NCBI GenBank assembly: GCA_022340465.1
Contig: JAJDNW010000074.1
Span: 1 to 48,081 of the forward strand
Direction: 5' to 3'
Length of the DNA: 48,081 bases
From: Deltaproteobacteria bacterium
Lineage (GTDB): Bacteria > Desulfobacterota > Desulfobacteria > Desulfobacterales > B30-G6
Position 1 is the first letter of the stretch. Each line of letters begins with the position of its first letter. Under the pieces are notes generated by a model. That model made no database searches. It was given only the letters and a program-made list of their open reading frames with translations, and was not told where the DNA came from. Positions 34,070 through 43,049 of the stretch are shown here, one piece after another. The position numbers and the translations under genes were made by a program.

Positions 34070-35872
34070 ATGGAAGAATTTGTGGAAAACGACTCTACCA
34101 AGGAAGTCATGAATGAAGAGCCTGCCGAGGTATCACAGGATGCGCAGGGCGTGGAAAAGGATGCGGGGGCATCACTTGAAAGCCTGGACGAGGACCAGAG
34201 CATGGAAGAGATGATGGACATATATGAGGAGAGCTTTAAAAGGTTCGCCGAGGGCGAAGTCGTCATCGGAAAAATCATATCTGTCGATAAGGATCATGTT
34301 CTCGTCGATATCGGATACAAATCCGAAGGGCAGATAAACATTCATGAATTCAAGGACGAGCATGGAGACATAAAAGCCGGGGTGGGCGATCCGGTAGAAG
34401 TTATGGTGGAGTGGTGGGACGACGAAAACGAAGTCGTCATGCTTTCCAAGGAAAAAGCAGCCAAGGTCAAGGTGTGGGAAGACATCAAGAAAACCCATGA
34501 TGCCGATGGAACTGTCGAGGGCGTCATCACGAATCGGGTCAAGGGGGGCTTTTCCGTCGACATCGGTGTGCAGGCTTTTCTGCCCGGCTCCCAGGCGGAT
34601 CTCAGACCCATCCGTAATCTTGACGACATGGTCGGCAACACCTATGAATTCAAGATACTCAAGTACAACCGCAAAAGAAGTAACATCGTTCTGTCCCGAA
34701 GGGTCATCCTGGAAAAAGAGCGCGAGGAGAAACGCGCCGCTACGCTTGCCTCCATTCAAGAAGGCAGCGTCGTGGACGGGATCATCAAGAACATCACCGA
34801 GTACGGTGTGTTCGTCGACCTGGGGGGCGTGGACGGTCTGCTGCACATTACCGATATCAGCTGGGGGCGCGTGAAACATCCTTCCGAGATGTTTTCCATC
34901 GGCGATGAGATCAAGGTCAAGGTTCTCAATCTCGATCTGGAAAAGGAGCGTGTTTCCCTCGGTATGAAACAACTCACCGAGGATCCCTGGCTTTCGGCCG
35001 CCGAACACTACCCGGTGGGCGCCCGCGTCACCGGAAGGGTGGTCAGCCTCACGGACTACGGCGCATTCGTCGAATTGGAAGAGGGGATCGAAGGGCTGAT
35101 ACACGTATCGGAGATGTCCTGGACGCGTAAGGTCCGCCATCCTTCGAAGCTGGTTTCCGCCGGGGAATCGATCGACGCCGTCGTTCTGGACATCAAGCCT
35201 GACAACCGCCGCATCTCTCTTGGTATGAAACAGGTGGTCCCCAATCCGTGGGACGTCATCAGCGAGAAATATCCGGTGGGCACGACCATCGAAGGTAAAA
35301 TCAAGAACATCACCGATTTTGGACTGTTTATCGGCATTGACGAAGGCATAGACGGACTCGTTCACATATCCGACATTTCCTGGACGAAGCGCATCAAGCA
35401 TCCCTCCGAGCTTTATAAAAAAGGCGATGTGATCCAGGCGATCGTTCTGGAAATCGACAAGGATAACGAGCGGTTTTCACTCGGCATCAAGCAGCTGCAG
35501 GCCGATCCGTGGGAGACGGTCGGCGAGCGGTATGAAGTCGGCAAAGAGATCACCGGAACCGTCACCAACGTCACCGATTTCGGGATTTTCATCGAACTCG
35601 AGGAAGGCATCGAAGGACTGGTTCACGTATCGGAAATCAGCAAGGAAAAAATCAAAACGCCTGTTGGGATGTTCAACATCGGCGATGTGATTACCTCCAG
35701 GGTGATGAACATCAACAGTGACGAAAGAAGAATCGGCCTTTCCATCAAGCGCATGGAGATCGAGGATGACCAGGAGCTGCTGACGGAATACGTCAACAAC
35801 ATGGGACCGGCCACCTCTTCATTCGGTGAAATCCTTCGGGAAAATCTACAGGAAAAACTGAACGACGAATAA
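34070..35872 (+). CDS. rpsA: 30S ribosomal protein S1
   Basis: A 600-aa S1 with six S1 (OB-fold) repeats starting near residues 62, 146, 232, 318, 404 and 490. Repeats 3-6 carry the canonical 'GxVxxITDFGxFVxLxxGxxGLxHxSxxSW' pattern, and repeats 1-2 are the ribosome-binding pair. About 55 acidic residues lead the first repeat, longer than in E. coli S1 (557 aa). It brings structured or leaderless messages to the 30S subunit. It has its own promoter and terminator and is expected to be highly expressed. Confidence 0.97.
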   Translation: MEEFVENDSTKEVMNEEPAEVSQDAQGVEKDAGASLESLDEDQSMEEMMDIYEESFKRFAEGEVVIGKIISVDKDHVLVDIGYKSEGQINIHEFKDEHGDIKAGVGDPVEVMVEWWDDENEVVMLSKEKAAKVKVWEDIKKTHDADGTVEGVITNRVKGGFSVDIGVQAFLPGSQADLRPIRNLDDMVGNTYEFKILKYNRKRSNIVLSRRVILEKEREEKRAATLASIQEGSVVDGIIKNITEYGVFVDLGGVDGLLHITDISWGRVKHPSEMFSIGDEIKVKVLNLDLEKERVSLGMKQLTEDPWLSAAEHYPVGARVTGRVVSLTDYGAFVELEEGIEGLIHVSEMSWTRKVRHPSKLVSAGESIDAVVLDIKPDNRRISLGMKQVVPNPWDVISEKYPVGTTIEGKIKNITDFGLFIGIDEGIDGLVHISDISWTKRIKHPSELYKKGDVIQAIVLEIDKDNERFSLGIKQLQADPWETVGERYEVGKEITGTVTNVTDFGIFIELEEGIEGLVHVSEISKEKIKTPVGMFNIGDVITSRVMNINSDERRIGLSIKRMEIEDDQELLTEYVNNMGPATSSFGEILRENLQEKLNDE

Positions 35873-35923
35873 CATCGCCTTGGGGCAATGTTATGTGACG
35901 CGGCTGCGCCGCTATGAATAAAA

Positions 35924-35957
35924 GAGCTCCGGCGGCGACACCCGCCGGAGCTCTTTT
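35924..35957 (+). terminator. Strong terminator after rpsA that contains the sppA ribosome binding site
   Basis: Twelve-bp stem GAGCTCCGGCGG (35924-35935) / CCGCCGGAGCTC (35942-35953) with a 6-nt loop, then TTTT. The sppA ATG begins at 35961, 3 nt past the T-run, and the only good binding site, GGAG at 35947-35950, lies in the 3' arm. Confidence 0.9.
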
Positions 35958-35960
35958 GTT

Positions 35961-36875
35961 ATGTTCACCAGAAGACATCCCTACCTGTTTTTTTTGATGA
36001 TATGCTGCACCATGTTGAGTGCGGCGGTCATCATTGTATCCTTCCTGGTGGTAAAAGGTTTGGAAAAGACCGATTTTTCAGATCTCATCGTCGAGAACGA
36101 AGGCGGCCAGGTCGGTGTCGTGGAAATAAAAGGGGTTATCGCCGATTCCGCCGAAACCATCCGCTTGATCAAACGGTTCCGCGAGGATGACGCCATCAGG
36201 GCCATCGTGCTGCGGGTTGAATCCCCCGGAGGGGTCGTGGGGCCTTCGCAGGAGATCTATCGCGAGATCGAAAAAACGGTCCTCGTGAAGAAAGTGATTG
36301 CCTCCATGGGATCGGTGGCCGCTTCCGGAGGATACTACGTATCCGCCGCCGCTGACGGTATCATCGCCAACCCCGGTACGATTACGGGAAGCATCGGGGT
36401 TATCATGGGTTACACCAATTTCGAAGGCTTGCTCGATAAAATCGGCCTTACCCCGGTGGTCATCAAAAGCGGCGAATTCAAGGACATGGGGTCTCCCACC
36501 CGCAAGATGACTCCCCAGGAAAGGAAAACCCTGCAATACTTCGTCGATCAGACCCACCGGCAATTCGTAGCGGCGATCGCCAAGGGGCGTGACATGGAAC
36601 TGTCCGCGGTGGAGAAACTGGCCGATGGACGCATATACACCGGTGAGGAAGCCCTGAAACAGGGCCTCATAGATCGCCTGGGCAACCTGGAAGACGCTAT
36701 CGAGTGGGCGGGAAGACTGGCCGGGGTCGAAGGAAAGATATCCGCCGTCTACAAACGAGAAGAGAAGTTCTCCTTTTTGAAATACCTCTCTGAATCCGTT
36801 CTCAACGACCTTATCTCAAAAATCGCGGGAAACGGCCTGCAGGGGGGCTACATTTACAGGCCCGGCGGCGAATAA
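35961..36875 (+). CDS. sppA: Signal peptide peptidase SppA, short form
   Basis: A 304-aa S49 family membrane protease. An N-terminal membrane helix ('LFFLMICCTMLSAAVIIVSFL' in part) is followed by the ClpP-like domain. The Ser-Lys dyad is Ser122 in 'SVAASGGYYVS' and Lys174 in 'KSGEFKDMGSPTRK'; the spacing of 52 equals that in Bacillus SppA. It degrades cleaved signal peptides and other membrane-bound peptides. The N-terminus 'MFTRRHPYLFFL' is typical for the short family, which supports the ATG at 35961, even though this start lies directly after the rpsA terminator. Confidence 0.93.
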   Translation: MFTRRHPYLFFLMICCTMLSAAVIIVSFLVVKGLEKTDFSDLIVENEGGQVGVVEIKGVIADSAETIRLIKRFREDDAIRAIVLRVESPGGVVGPSQEIYREIEKTVLVKKVIASMGSVAASGGYYVSAAADGIIANPGTITGSIGVIMGYTNFEGLLDKIGLTPVVIKSGEFKDMGSPTRKMTPQERKTLQYFVDQTHRQFVAAIAKGRDMELSAVEKLADGRIYTGEEALKQGLIDRLGNLEDAIEWAGRLAGVEGKISAVYKREEKFSFLKYLSESVLNDLISKIAGNGLQGGYIYRPGGE

Positions 36876-36893
36876 TTCAGTAACTGCGGGCCG

Positions 36894-36972
36894 AATAACC
36901 AATTATCAATATCCAATTTTCAATAATCAAGTTTGCCGTCGGCTGGATATTGATCATTCGTTATTGGTTATT
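36894..36972. repeat. Long imperfect inverted repeat between convergent sppA and yrdC
   Basis: Outer arms AATAACCAAT (36894-36903) / ATTGGTTATT (36963-36972) and inner arms ATCAATATCCA (36905-36915) / TGGATATTGAT (36944-36954), all perfect. AT-rich with no T-tail. It probably folds as one long hairpin in both transcripts and could act as a two-way terminator or stability element. Confidence 0.65.
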
Positions 36973-37041
36973 GGAAATTCGAATGTTCAGCCAGAAAAGA
37001 GAAAAGATGCAGGTGCATTACCCAGCTTGATTTGAAGTGTA

Positions 37042-37650
37042 CTAGTAGAAGACACTCACATCCCCCAATCCCTCCCGCAGCACTTCCGGTTCGTCCATGA
37101 TCAGCGAAATCACGCTCGAGGGGCTGCCCGGTACCGGCCCGCCGTCGATCACCAAATCCAGCTGGTTACCGAGATGATCCTGAATCAGGGAAGGGTCGTG
37201 CAGGATGCCGTGTTCGGGAAGACTCGCACTGGTGGAAAGGATGGGATTGCCGAGCTGTTGAATGAGCGCAATGCATATCCGGTTGTCGGGGACACGAATG
37301 CCGGCGGTTTTACGCTTGGTCAGCATCATTTTGGGGACCATTTTGGATCCCTCCAGGATAAAGGTGTACGGCCCGGGCAAAAGACGCTTCATGGTCCGGT
37401 ATGCATAATTCGAAACCTTGGCGTAGCGACTGATATTTTTCAATCCCGAACAGATAAAACTGAAGGGCTTGTTCTTGTTGCGCTTTTTTATCCGGTAAAT
37501 TTTTTCGATGGCCTTTTTATTCATGATGTCGCAGCCGATGCCGTAATAGGTGTCGGTCGGGTAGGTGATGATGCCGCCCTGCTTGAGAACTTCCGCCACG
37601 TTGCGGATGAGTCTTTCTTGCGGATTTATGGGATTGATGTTGATCAGCAT
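37042..37650 (-). CDS. L-threonylcarbamoyladenylate synthase (Sua5/YciO/YrdC family)
   Basis: About 202 aa, YrdC-like domain only. 'KQGGIITYPTDTYYGIGCD' holds the Lys and Thr of the nucleotide pocket, 'IKKRNKNKPFSFIC' the KR-x-KP site and 'LLPGPYTFIL' the central loop; 'ILSTSASLPEHG' is near the end. True TsaC makes threonylcarbamoyl-AMP for the t6A base of tRNA. The YciO branch looks alike and has little of this activity, so the symbol is left open. ATG at 37650 is used; longer readings add unrelated sequence. Confidence 0.85.
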   Translation of the reverse strand: MLININPINPQERLIRNVAEVLKQGGIITYPTDTYYGIGCDIMNKKAIEKIYRIKKRNKNKPFSFICSGLKNISRYAKVSNYAYRTMKRLLPGPYTFILEGSKMVPKMMLTKRKTAGIRVPDNRICIALIQQLGNPILSTSASLPEHGILHDPSLIQDHLGNQLDLVIDGGPVPGSPSSVISLIMDEPEVLREGLGDVSVFY

Positions 37651-37845
37651 GAGAATTTGGCGTTTACTATGGCGGTGGGTGCATGTCAAGAAATGATTGC
37701 CAATCACCACGACATCTGGTATTGGGTGGGCAACTTTACACCCAATATGGTATGCTTCGAAACGGTTTAGACGGTATGGCCCGCAAGCCAACGCCGGCGC
37801 CCGGGCGGTGTCGAGGCTCCATTACCATCGAGACAGGAGGACATA

Positions 37846-39309
37846 ATGCTGGAGAACGCCCCCGAAGAGGCATATTCGTTCGATGATGTTTTGCTGATAC
37901 CGAGTTATTCCGCTGTATTACCCAGAGATGTGGGGGTTAGCACCCGCCTCACAAAGAATATCGATTTGAGCATTCCTATTGTCAGCGCGGCAATGGACAC
38001 CGTTACCGAAGCGCGCGCCGCCATCAGCATGGCGCGGGCCGGCGGCATCGGATTCATCCACAGGAATATGAGCATCGAGACCCAGACTCTGGAGGTGGAT
38101 CGCGTCAAGAAGTCGGAAAGCGGAATGATTGTCGATCCGGTCACGATACACCCCGAAAAAAAGGTCAAAGCCGTTCTCGAATTGATGAAAAAATACAGAA
38201 TTTCGGGGGTACCGGTTACGGAAGGCGACAAACTGGTGGGCATCGTGACCAACCGGGACCTGCGTTTCGAATCCGACACCGAAAAGAAAATCTCCGAGGT
38301 CATGACCAGCAACAACCTAGTCACCGTTTCGGAGGGCATCCCCCTGGAAGAATCCAAGAAGCTTCTCCACAAGCACCGCATTGAAAAGCTCCTGGTGGTC
38401 GACAAAAACGGAAAGCTTACCGGGATGATTACGATCAAGGACATCGAGAAAATCAAGAAGTACCCCAACGCGTGCAAGGACAGCATGGGGCGTTTGCGCG
38501 TGGGCGCCGCCGTCGGCGTGGGCGAAGACATGCAGGAAAGGGCGGAAAATCTGCTGCGCGCAGGTGCGGACGTCATCGCCATCGACACCTCCCACGGCCA
38601 TTCTGAAAATGTCATCCGCGCCGTAAAGATTCTCAAAGGCGATTTCAAGGATATCGAGATTGTGGCCGGGAACGTGGCCACGGGCAAAGGCGCGCAGGAT
38701 CTCATCGAGGCCGGCGTCGATGCGGTCAAGATCGGTATCGGCCCCGGGTCCATCTGCACCACACGCATCGTGGCCGGGGTCGGCGTTCCTCAGATGACGG
38801 CCATCATGAACTGCCGGGAGGCCTCGGAAAAAAGCGGTGTGCCGTTGATTGCGGACGGCGGCATTAAATTTTCCGGTGATATTGCCAAAGCCATCGGCGC
38901 CGGCGCGCACACCGTTATGGTCGGCGGCCTGTTTGCCGGCACCGAGGAAAGTCCCGGGGAATCCATCTTCTATCAGGGCAGAAGCTACAAGGTCTACCGG
39001 GGAATGGGATCTCTGGAGGCTATGAAGAAGGGCAGCAAGGACAGGTACTACCAAGGCGAGGATGAGGATGACGAAAAACTGGTTCCCGAGGGAATCGTCG
39101 GGCGCGTGCCCTACCGGGGGACACTCGCTTCCAACATCCATCAGCTGGTGGGGGGACTCAAGGCCGGCATGGGCTACCTGGGATGTGTCACGATCGAAGA
39201 ACTGCGGCAGAAAGCCCGCTTCATAAAAATCAGTGCCGCCGGCCTCCGCGAGAGTCATGTGCACGACGTGATCATCACCAAGGAAGCGCCTAACTACCGG
39301 CTGGATTAA
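37846..39309 (+). CDS. guaB: Inosine-5'-monophosphate dehydrogenase
   Basis: A 487-aa IMPDH, the first step from IMP to GMP. The catalytic Cys304 lies in '[15 protein letters not shown]'. Two CBS domains (about residues 93-205) interrupt the barrel ('[20 protein letters not shown]'-like region) and sense ATP/GTP. '[13 protein letters not shown]' and '[10 protein letters not shown]' mark the flap. ATG follows AGGAGGAC. It is divergent from the YrdC gene, with 195 nt between. No guaA follows. Confidence 0.97.
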   Translation: MLENAPEEAYSFDDVLLIPSYSAVLPRDVGVSTRLTKNIDLSIPIVSAAMDTVTEARAAISMARAGGIGFIHRNMSIETQTLEVDRVKKSESGMIVDPVTIHPEKKVKAVLELMKKYRISGVPVTEGDKLVGIVTNRDLRFESDTEKKISEVMTSNNLVTVSEGIPLEESKKLLHKHRIEKLLVVDKNGKLTGMITIKDIEKIKKYPNACKDSMGRLRVGAAVGVGEDMQERAENLLRAGADVIAIDTSHGHSENVIRAVKILKGDFKDIEIVAGNVATGKGAQDLIEAGVDAVKIGIGPGSICTTRIVAGVGVPQMTAIMNCREASEKSGVPLIADGGIKFSGDIAKAIGAGAHTVMVGGLFAGTEESPGESIFYQGRSYKVYRGMGSLEAMKKGSKDRYYQGEDEDDEKLVPEGIVGRVPYRGTLASNIHQLVGGLKAGMGYLGCVTIEELRQKARFIKISAAGLRESHVHDVIITKEAPNYRLD

Positions 39310-39352
39310 TATGCCCTACGGAAAGAGGGTTCGAGGGCTCCATGGAAAAGCT

Positions 39353-39415
39353 CATAGCTGATAGTAAGTAGGTCATAGCCTGCTATCAGCAATTAGCTAT
39401 GACCTGTAAGCTTAT
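39353..39415. repeat. Interleaved inverted repeats after guaB
   Basis: Arms GCTGATAG (39357-39364) / CTATCAGC (39383-39390) and GGTCATAGC (39371-39379) / GCTATGACC (39396-39404), each perfect. The order A-B-A'-B' means the two hairpins exclude one another or form a pseudoknot. Word-like repeats of CATAGCT make up much of it, so chance from low complexity is possible. Confidence 0.55.
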
Positions 39416-39456
39416 TTTCACTTGACCCCCTGAGGCCCTTGGATCCTTGGCTCCAA

Positions 39457-39478
39457 GCCTTCGGTCTTGACCGAAGGC
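39457..39478 (+). terminator. Hairpin between guaB and dnaE, possible terminator
   Basis: Ten-bp perfect inverted repeat GCCTTCGGTC (39457-39466) / GACCGAAGGC (39469-39478). The bases after it (GCATGGCTTTCCTTTCTC) are only modestly T-rich, so termination would be weak. Confidence 0.5.
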
Positions 39479-39515
39479 GCATGGCTTTCCTTTCTCAAAT
39501 CAGACGTATGATTAG

Positions 39516-42500
39516 ATGTCGACCATGAATAACAAAAACACAAATTTCGTTCACCTCCACGTCCACACCCAGTACAGCCTTCTGGACGGCGCCATCAGGC
39601 TGGACCAGCTGTTCGACCGCACCAGGGAGCTGGGAATGGAGTCCGTGGCCATTACCGACCACGGGACCATGTTCGGCACCATCGAATTTTATGAAAAGGC
39701 CTTGAAGGCCGGCGTCAAGCCCATTATCGGTTGTGAATGCTATGTCGCCCCCCGCACGATCGACGACAAAACCCCCGAGGATCACCGTGGACTGACGCAC
39801 CTGATCCTGCTCTGTGAGAATCAGGAGGGCTACCGGAATTTATGTAAGCTGGCGTCCATCGCCCGCATCAGGGGATTCTACCACAAACCGCGCATCGACC
39901 ACTCGCTGTTGAAGGCGCACAGCTCGGGGCTGATCGCCCTGACGGCCTGCCTGCAGGGTGAAATTCCGCGACTGCTCCGCAAGGGCGACAGCGAAGCCGC
40001 GGATGCGGCGGCCCACCGGTTTCTGAACATTTTCGGGGAGGGCAACTTTTTTCTGGAGGTGCAGAACAATGGCATCGACGTCCAGGAGACGGTCAACAGG
40101 TCCCTGTTCGAGATGAGCGACCGGTTGTCGATCCCGCTCGTCGCCACCAACGACTGCCATTATCTGAATGCCACCGACGTGAAGGCCCACGATGCGCTGC
40201 TGTGCATTCAGACCGGTAAGACGATTCAGATGTCGGAGCGTTTGAAATTCGGTACGGACCAGCTCTACTTCAAGGCCGGGGAAGATATGGCCGCTTACTT
40301 TGCCGATCGGCCTGAAGCGCTCGCCAACACGGTCGCCATCGCCGGACGCTGCCAGGTGGAATTCGATTTCAACACCTACCACTTCCCCAGGTTCGACACA
40401 CCACCGGGACAGGACGAAGCCGTGCTTTTCGAAGAGAAGACGCGCAAGGGGTTCCAGCGTATTCTCGAGCAGGCCCGCCGGCGGAATCCGGACCTCGACG
40501 AGCGCGTCTATCTGGAACGGATCGAAAAGGAAATCGCTCTGATCAAGGAGATGGGTTTCCCCGGGTATTTCCTGATCGTGGCCGACTTCATCGGTTACGC
40601 CAAGGAAAACGACGTCCCCGTGGGGCCCGGCAGGGGCTCGGCCGCCGGAAGCCTGGTCGCCTATTCGCTCGGCATCACCAATCTCGATCCCATCGAACAC
40701 GGCCTGATTTTCGAGCGCTTCCTGAACCCGGCCCGCCAGAGCATGCCGGATATCGACGTGGACTTTTGCATCAACGGCAGGGAGCGGGTGTTCAAATACG
40801 TGGTTGAAAAGTATGGTGGCGGTGAAAAGGTCGCCCAGATCATCACCTTTGGAAAACTGAAAACCCGGGCGGTCATCCGTGACGTGGGCCGCGCCCTCGA
40901 CATACCGCTGAGCGAAGTCGACGCCATTGCCAAAATGGTTCCCGATGTTCTGAATATCAGCCTCGACGATGCCCTCGAGCAGGAACCCAAGATCATGGCT
41001 TTGGCGGAGCAGAAACCGGAGATCGCGGAGTTGATCCAGATTTCGCGTGTGCTGGAAGGCTTGCCGCGCCATGCATCGACGCACGCCGCCGGCGTGGTTA
41101 TATCCGACAAACCGCTGGTGGAGTATCTTCCGCTTTATACCGGAAAAAAAGAAGAGGTGGTCACCCAGTTCGATATGAAGGTCGTGGAGAAAATCGGCCT
41201 GGTCAAGTTCGATTTTCTGGGCCTGCGCAACCTGACCGTCATCGACAACACTTTGAAACTGATTGCGAGCCAGAAGAAGAAGGTGCCGGATCTGGAGACG
41301 CTGGACTTCACCGACGCGGCCACCTATCGGCTGCTGGCTTCGGGCGACACCACCGGCGTTTTTCAACTGGAAAGCTCGGGAATGAAGGATCTCTTGATCC
41401 GTATGCGGCCGGAATGCTTCGACGATGTCATCGCCCTTGTGGCGCTCTACCGACCGGGGCCCCTCGACAGCGGCATGGTGGACGATTTCGTTTTACGCAA
41501 ACACGGCAAAAAGAAGGTCGAATACCTGGTGCCCGAACTTGAGCCCCTGCTGAAGGAAACCTACGGTGTCATCGTGTACCAGGAACAGGTCATGAAGATC
41601 GCCGGCGTGCTCGCCAGCTACGAAATGAGCGAGGCCGATGACCTGCGCAAGGCCATGGGAAAGAAGATCCACGAAATCATGGCCAAGCATCGCGAACGCT
41701 TCATTGACGGCGCCGAAAAAAACGGTATCGATGTCCAGAAAGCCGCACAGATATTCGACCTCATCGCCAAATTCGGCGGATACGGGTTCAACAAGTCGCA
41801 CAGCGCCGCCTATGCGCTCATCGCCTTCCAAACGGCCTATCTCAAAACGCACTACCCGGTGGAATTCATGGCGTCGCTGTTGACCAGCGAGATGCACTCC
41901 TCGGACGGCGTCGTCAAATACATCTCCGAATGCCGCAACCACGACATCGAGGTGCTGCCGCCCGACATCAACGAAAGCGACATTGCTTTCACCGTATCCG
42001 CAGGAAAGATCAGGTTCGGGCTCGTGGCCGTTAAAAACGTCGGCGAGGCAGCCATCGAATCGATTCTCGCCAGCCGAAAGGAGGGCCGCTTCGAGTCCCT
42101 GTATGACTTCTGCCAGCGGGTGGACCCCGCCAAGGTCAACAAGGGCGTTCTAGTGAGCCTGATCAAGTGCGGCGCTTTCGACTGCACCGGGGCGGCGCGC
42201 TCCTGTCTCCATTCCGCCCTCGAAGACATAATGGATTACGGACAGACCATTCAGCAGGAAAAGGCGGATCCCCAGATGGGACTTTTCGACGTCTGCACAG
42301 AATCCCAGGGCATCAATCGCCCGCCGCTTCCCAACGCCGATGAGTGGGATGAAAAACAGCTGTTGTCCATGGAAAAAGAAGCGCTGGGATTCTACATAAC
42401 CGGGCACCCGCTGAATCGCTATGGTGCCATTATCGAAAAATTCACCAATGCGGACATCCTGGGAATCAAGGACCTCGACGATGCCGCCGTGGTGCGCATT

Positions 42501-43049
42501 GCCGGCATCGTGACCAACAGCAAAGTGATCAGAACCAAAAAGGGCGACCTCATGGCTTTCGTGACAATGGAGGACATGAACGCTTCAACCGAAATTGTCG
42601 TCTTCTCCTCCGTGTATGCCGAGGCCAACCAGCTGCTGACCGACGACAACCCTGTCCTGGTGGAGGGCCGGGTCCAAAAGGATGAAAATTCGGTGAAAAT
42701 CATTGCCGACAAAATCGTGTCCATCGAAAAGGCCGAGGAGACCTGGACGGCCAGTATCCACCTGAATCTTGAAGTGACGAGAATCGACCGGGGGGTGCTG
42801 GAGGCCCTGCAGGGCATCCTGAAGGCGCATGCCGGTCCGTGCGCCGCCTATCTGCATTTGAGGAACCCCGAGAATGCCGAGGCGGTGATCGCGTTGCCTG
42901 AATCCCTGAAACTGAAGGCCGGCGGCGCCCTGAAAAAGGATGTCGCCGCGCTGCTGGGCTATCAGGCGCTCGAGACGCTGTGCGACAAGGCCGGCAGTTC
43001 CATAAAACGCAACCATGCAAAAGCGAAATGGAGGGCTGCGCGTGCATGA
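39516..43049 (+). CDS. dnaE: DNA polymerase III alpha subunit
   Basis: A 1177-aa replicative polymerase of the DnaE1 type. The PHP domain comes first ('FVHLHVHTQYSLLDGAI'), then the polymerase with Asp412, Asp414 and Asp416 in 'MPDIDVDFCINGRERV', 'GRGSAAGSLVAYSLGI' (about residue 370) and 'HAAGVVISDKPL'. The helix-hairpin-helix, the OB domain ('VRIAGIVTNSKVIRTKKGDLMA' in part) and a C-terminal domain follow. ATG at 39516 has no strong binding site; a second ATG lies three codons on. Its last bases overlap the next gene. Confidence 0.97.
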   Translation: MSTMNNKNTNFVHLHVHTQYSLLDGAIRLDQLFDRTRELGMESVAITDHGTMFGTIEFYEKALKAGVKPIIGCECYVAPRTIDDKTPEDHRGLTHLILLCENQEGYRNLCKLASIARIRGFYHKPRIDHSLLKAHSSGLIALTACLQGEIPRLLRKGDSEAADAAAHRFLNIFGEGNFFLEVQNNGIDVQETVNRSLFEMSDRLSIPLVATNDCHYLNATDVKAHDALLCIQTGKTIQMSERLKFGTDQLYFKAGEDMAAYFADRPEALANTVAIAGRCQVEFDFNTYHFPRFDTPPGQDEAVLFEEKTRKGFQRILEQARRRNPDLDERVYLERIEKEIALIKEMGFPGYFLIVADFIGYAKENDVPVGPGRGSAAGSLVAYSLGITNLDPIEHGLIFERFLNPARQSMPDIDVDFCINGRERVFKYVVEKYGGGEKVAQIITFGKLKTRAVIRDVGRALDIPLSEVDAIAKMVPDVLNISLDDALEQEPKIMALAEQKPEIAELIQISRVLEGLPRHASTHAAGVVISDKPLVEYLPLYTGKKEEVVTQFDMKVVEKIGLVKFDFLGLRNLTVIDNTLKLIASQKKKVPDLETLDFTDAATYRLLASGDTTGVFQLESSGMKDLLIRMRPECFDDVIALVALYRPGPLDSGMVDDFVLRKHGKKKVEYLVPELEPLLKETYGVIVYQEQVMKIAGVLASYEMSEADDLRKAMGKKIHEIMAKHRERFIDGAEKNGIDVQKAAQIFDLIAKFGGYGFNKSHSAAYALIAFQTAYLKTHYPVEFMASLLTSEMHSSDGVVKYISECRNHDIEVLPPDINESDIAFTVSAGKIRFGLVAVKNVGEAAIESILASRKEGRFESLYDFCQRVDPAKVNKGVLVSLIKCGAFDCTGAARSCLHSALEDIMDYGQTIQQEKADPQMGLFDVCTESQGINRPPLPNADEWDEKQLLSMEKEALGFYITGHPLNRYGAIIEKFTNADILGIKDLDDAAVVRIAGIVTNSKVIRTKKGDLMAFVTMEDMNASTEIVVFSSVYAEANQLLTDDNPVLVEGRVQKDENSVKIIADKIVSIEKAEETWTASIHLNLEVTRIDRGVLEALQGILKAHAGPCAAYLHLRNPENAEAVIALPESLKLKAGGALKKDVAALLGYQALETLCDKAGSSIKRNHAKAKWRAARA

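Noticed and set aside
34172-35401. 409-codon open frame opposite rpsA
   Set aside because: Antisense shadow of the repetitive S1 domains; no ribosome binding site or motif.
39840-41366. 508-codon open frame opposite dnaE
   Set aside because: Shadow frame in a GC-rich gene; composition follows dnaE third positions.
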